A DNA stretch of 64,000 nucleotides from Nostocoides sp. F2B08. GTDB taxonomy: Bacteria > Actinomycetota > Actinomycetes > Actinomycetales > Dermatophilaceae. The notes below the pieces were generated by a model. That model was given only the letters and a program-made list of their open reading frames with translations. It had not been told where the DNA came from and made no database searches. The stretch is taken from contig NZ_WESE01000011.1 in NCBI RefSeq assembly GCF_009184895.1, forward strand, positions 1 through 64,000, read 5' to 3'. A program made the position numbers and the translations under genes. Positions 63,893 to 64,000 of the stretch are shown piece by piece. The first letter of the stretch is position 1; each line of letters begins with the position of its first letter.

Positions 63893-63957
63893 TGGAGGAA
63901 AGTGGAGTACGGTGGGGCAAGCGGGAGCGCCGTGGCGATCGAGGGTGAGAGGTGGAG
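63893..63957 (+). promoter_or_regulatory. Seven-box MraZ-binding repeat array
   Basis: Seven matches to (T/G)GGNG at exact 10-bp intervals: 63893 TGGAG, 63903 TGGAG, 63913 TGGGG, 63923 GGGAG, 63933 TGGCG, 63943 GGGTG and 63953 TGGAG. MraZ autoregulates its operon by binding three or four such TGGGN-type repeats; here the array is longer and the last box overlaps the Shine-Dalgarno region. Confidence 0.7.
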
Positions 63958-63967
63958 GTGACGGCCC

Positions 63968-64000
63968 ATGTTCATGGGGACGCACACGCCTCGACTCGAC
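63968..64000 (+). CDS. mraZ: MraZ, N-terminal end only
   Basis: The first 11 codons, MFMGTHTPRLD, match the MraZ start (usually MFLGTHTPRLD-like). It is the first gene of the division and cell-wall (dcw) cluster, which should continue to the right. GGAGG lies 9-10 nt upstream. The gene runs off the window. Confidence 0.85.
   Translation, partial: MFMGTHTPRLD

Overview
The window is one contiguous piece of a very GC-rich actinobacterial chromosome. The best fit is a member of the Micrococcales close to the Intrasporangiaceae (Janibacter, Knoellia or Tetrasphaera type). This is an inference from three SAM-IV type riboswitches, a MoxR-DUF58-transglutaminase operon next to mraZ, a primary sigma factor with a lysine/alanine-rich N-terminal tail, PAC2, DUF4192 and DUF222/HNH (13E12) proteins, and many leaderless starts with a TANNNT box 6-7 nt before the start codon. 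I see no rRNA, tRNA, CRISPR array or insertion sequence.

Region 1 (about 0.2-13.8 kb) looks accessory. It holds a MazG-like nucleotide pyrophosphohydrolase, a nuclease/helicase fusion (PD-(D/E)xK plus DUF2075, Schlafen-like) followed by an HNH nuclease, a GNAT plus membrane-protein operon facing an XRE-STAND regulator, a DUF222/HNH protein, a hypothetical gene followed by a NERD-helicase, a sulfide:quinone-reductase-like flavoprotein and a second NERD protein. The density of nuclease and helicase genes without transposases suggests a defence or DNA-processing island; no individual gene is a proven defence gene.

Region 2 (13.9-27.7 kb) is mixed housekeeping and catabolic genes: a secreted M14 carboxypeptidase with a phage-structural-like insert, a tyrosine phenol-lyase, a thioredoxin-DsbD fusion followed by an NAD(P)-binding protein and a CPBP protease, a lipoprotein polysaccharide deacetylase, a SprT-like protease, an alpha/beta hydrolase opposite a patatin, and an ornithine aminotransferase with two small membrane proteins.

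Region 3 (27.8-34.9 kb) is a complete branched-chain-type ABC uptake operon (livF, livG, acyl-CoA ligase, livH, livM, binding protein), most of it translationally coupled. The ligase in the middle suggests that the imported carboxylic acid is activated with CoA at once.

Region 4 (35-52.2 kb) carries sulfur-amino-acid genes under SAM-IV control: metY at 36.8 kb, a class V aminotransferase at 40.0 kb and metX at 51.0 kb. Between them lie a WXG-like/T7SS-like gene pair, hrpA, a PAC2 protein, a family A DNA polymerase homologue, EcsC, YkvA/DUF1232 and DUF4192 proteins.

Region 5 (52.2-64 kb) has a universal stress protein, the primary sigma factor, a LacI-controlled alpha-glucoside module (binding protein and GH13 alpha-glucosidase without permeases), and the moxR-DUF58-transglutaminase operon facing mraZ, whose first 11 codons end the window. 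The mraZ leader carries a striking 10-bp periodic array of seven GG-rich boxes. Start codons were re-chosen wherever a Shine-Dalgarno sequence, a leaderless -10 box or an operon overlap pointed to a position inside the longest open frame.
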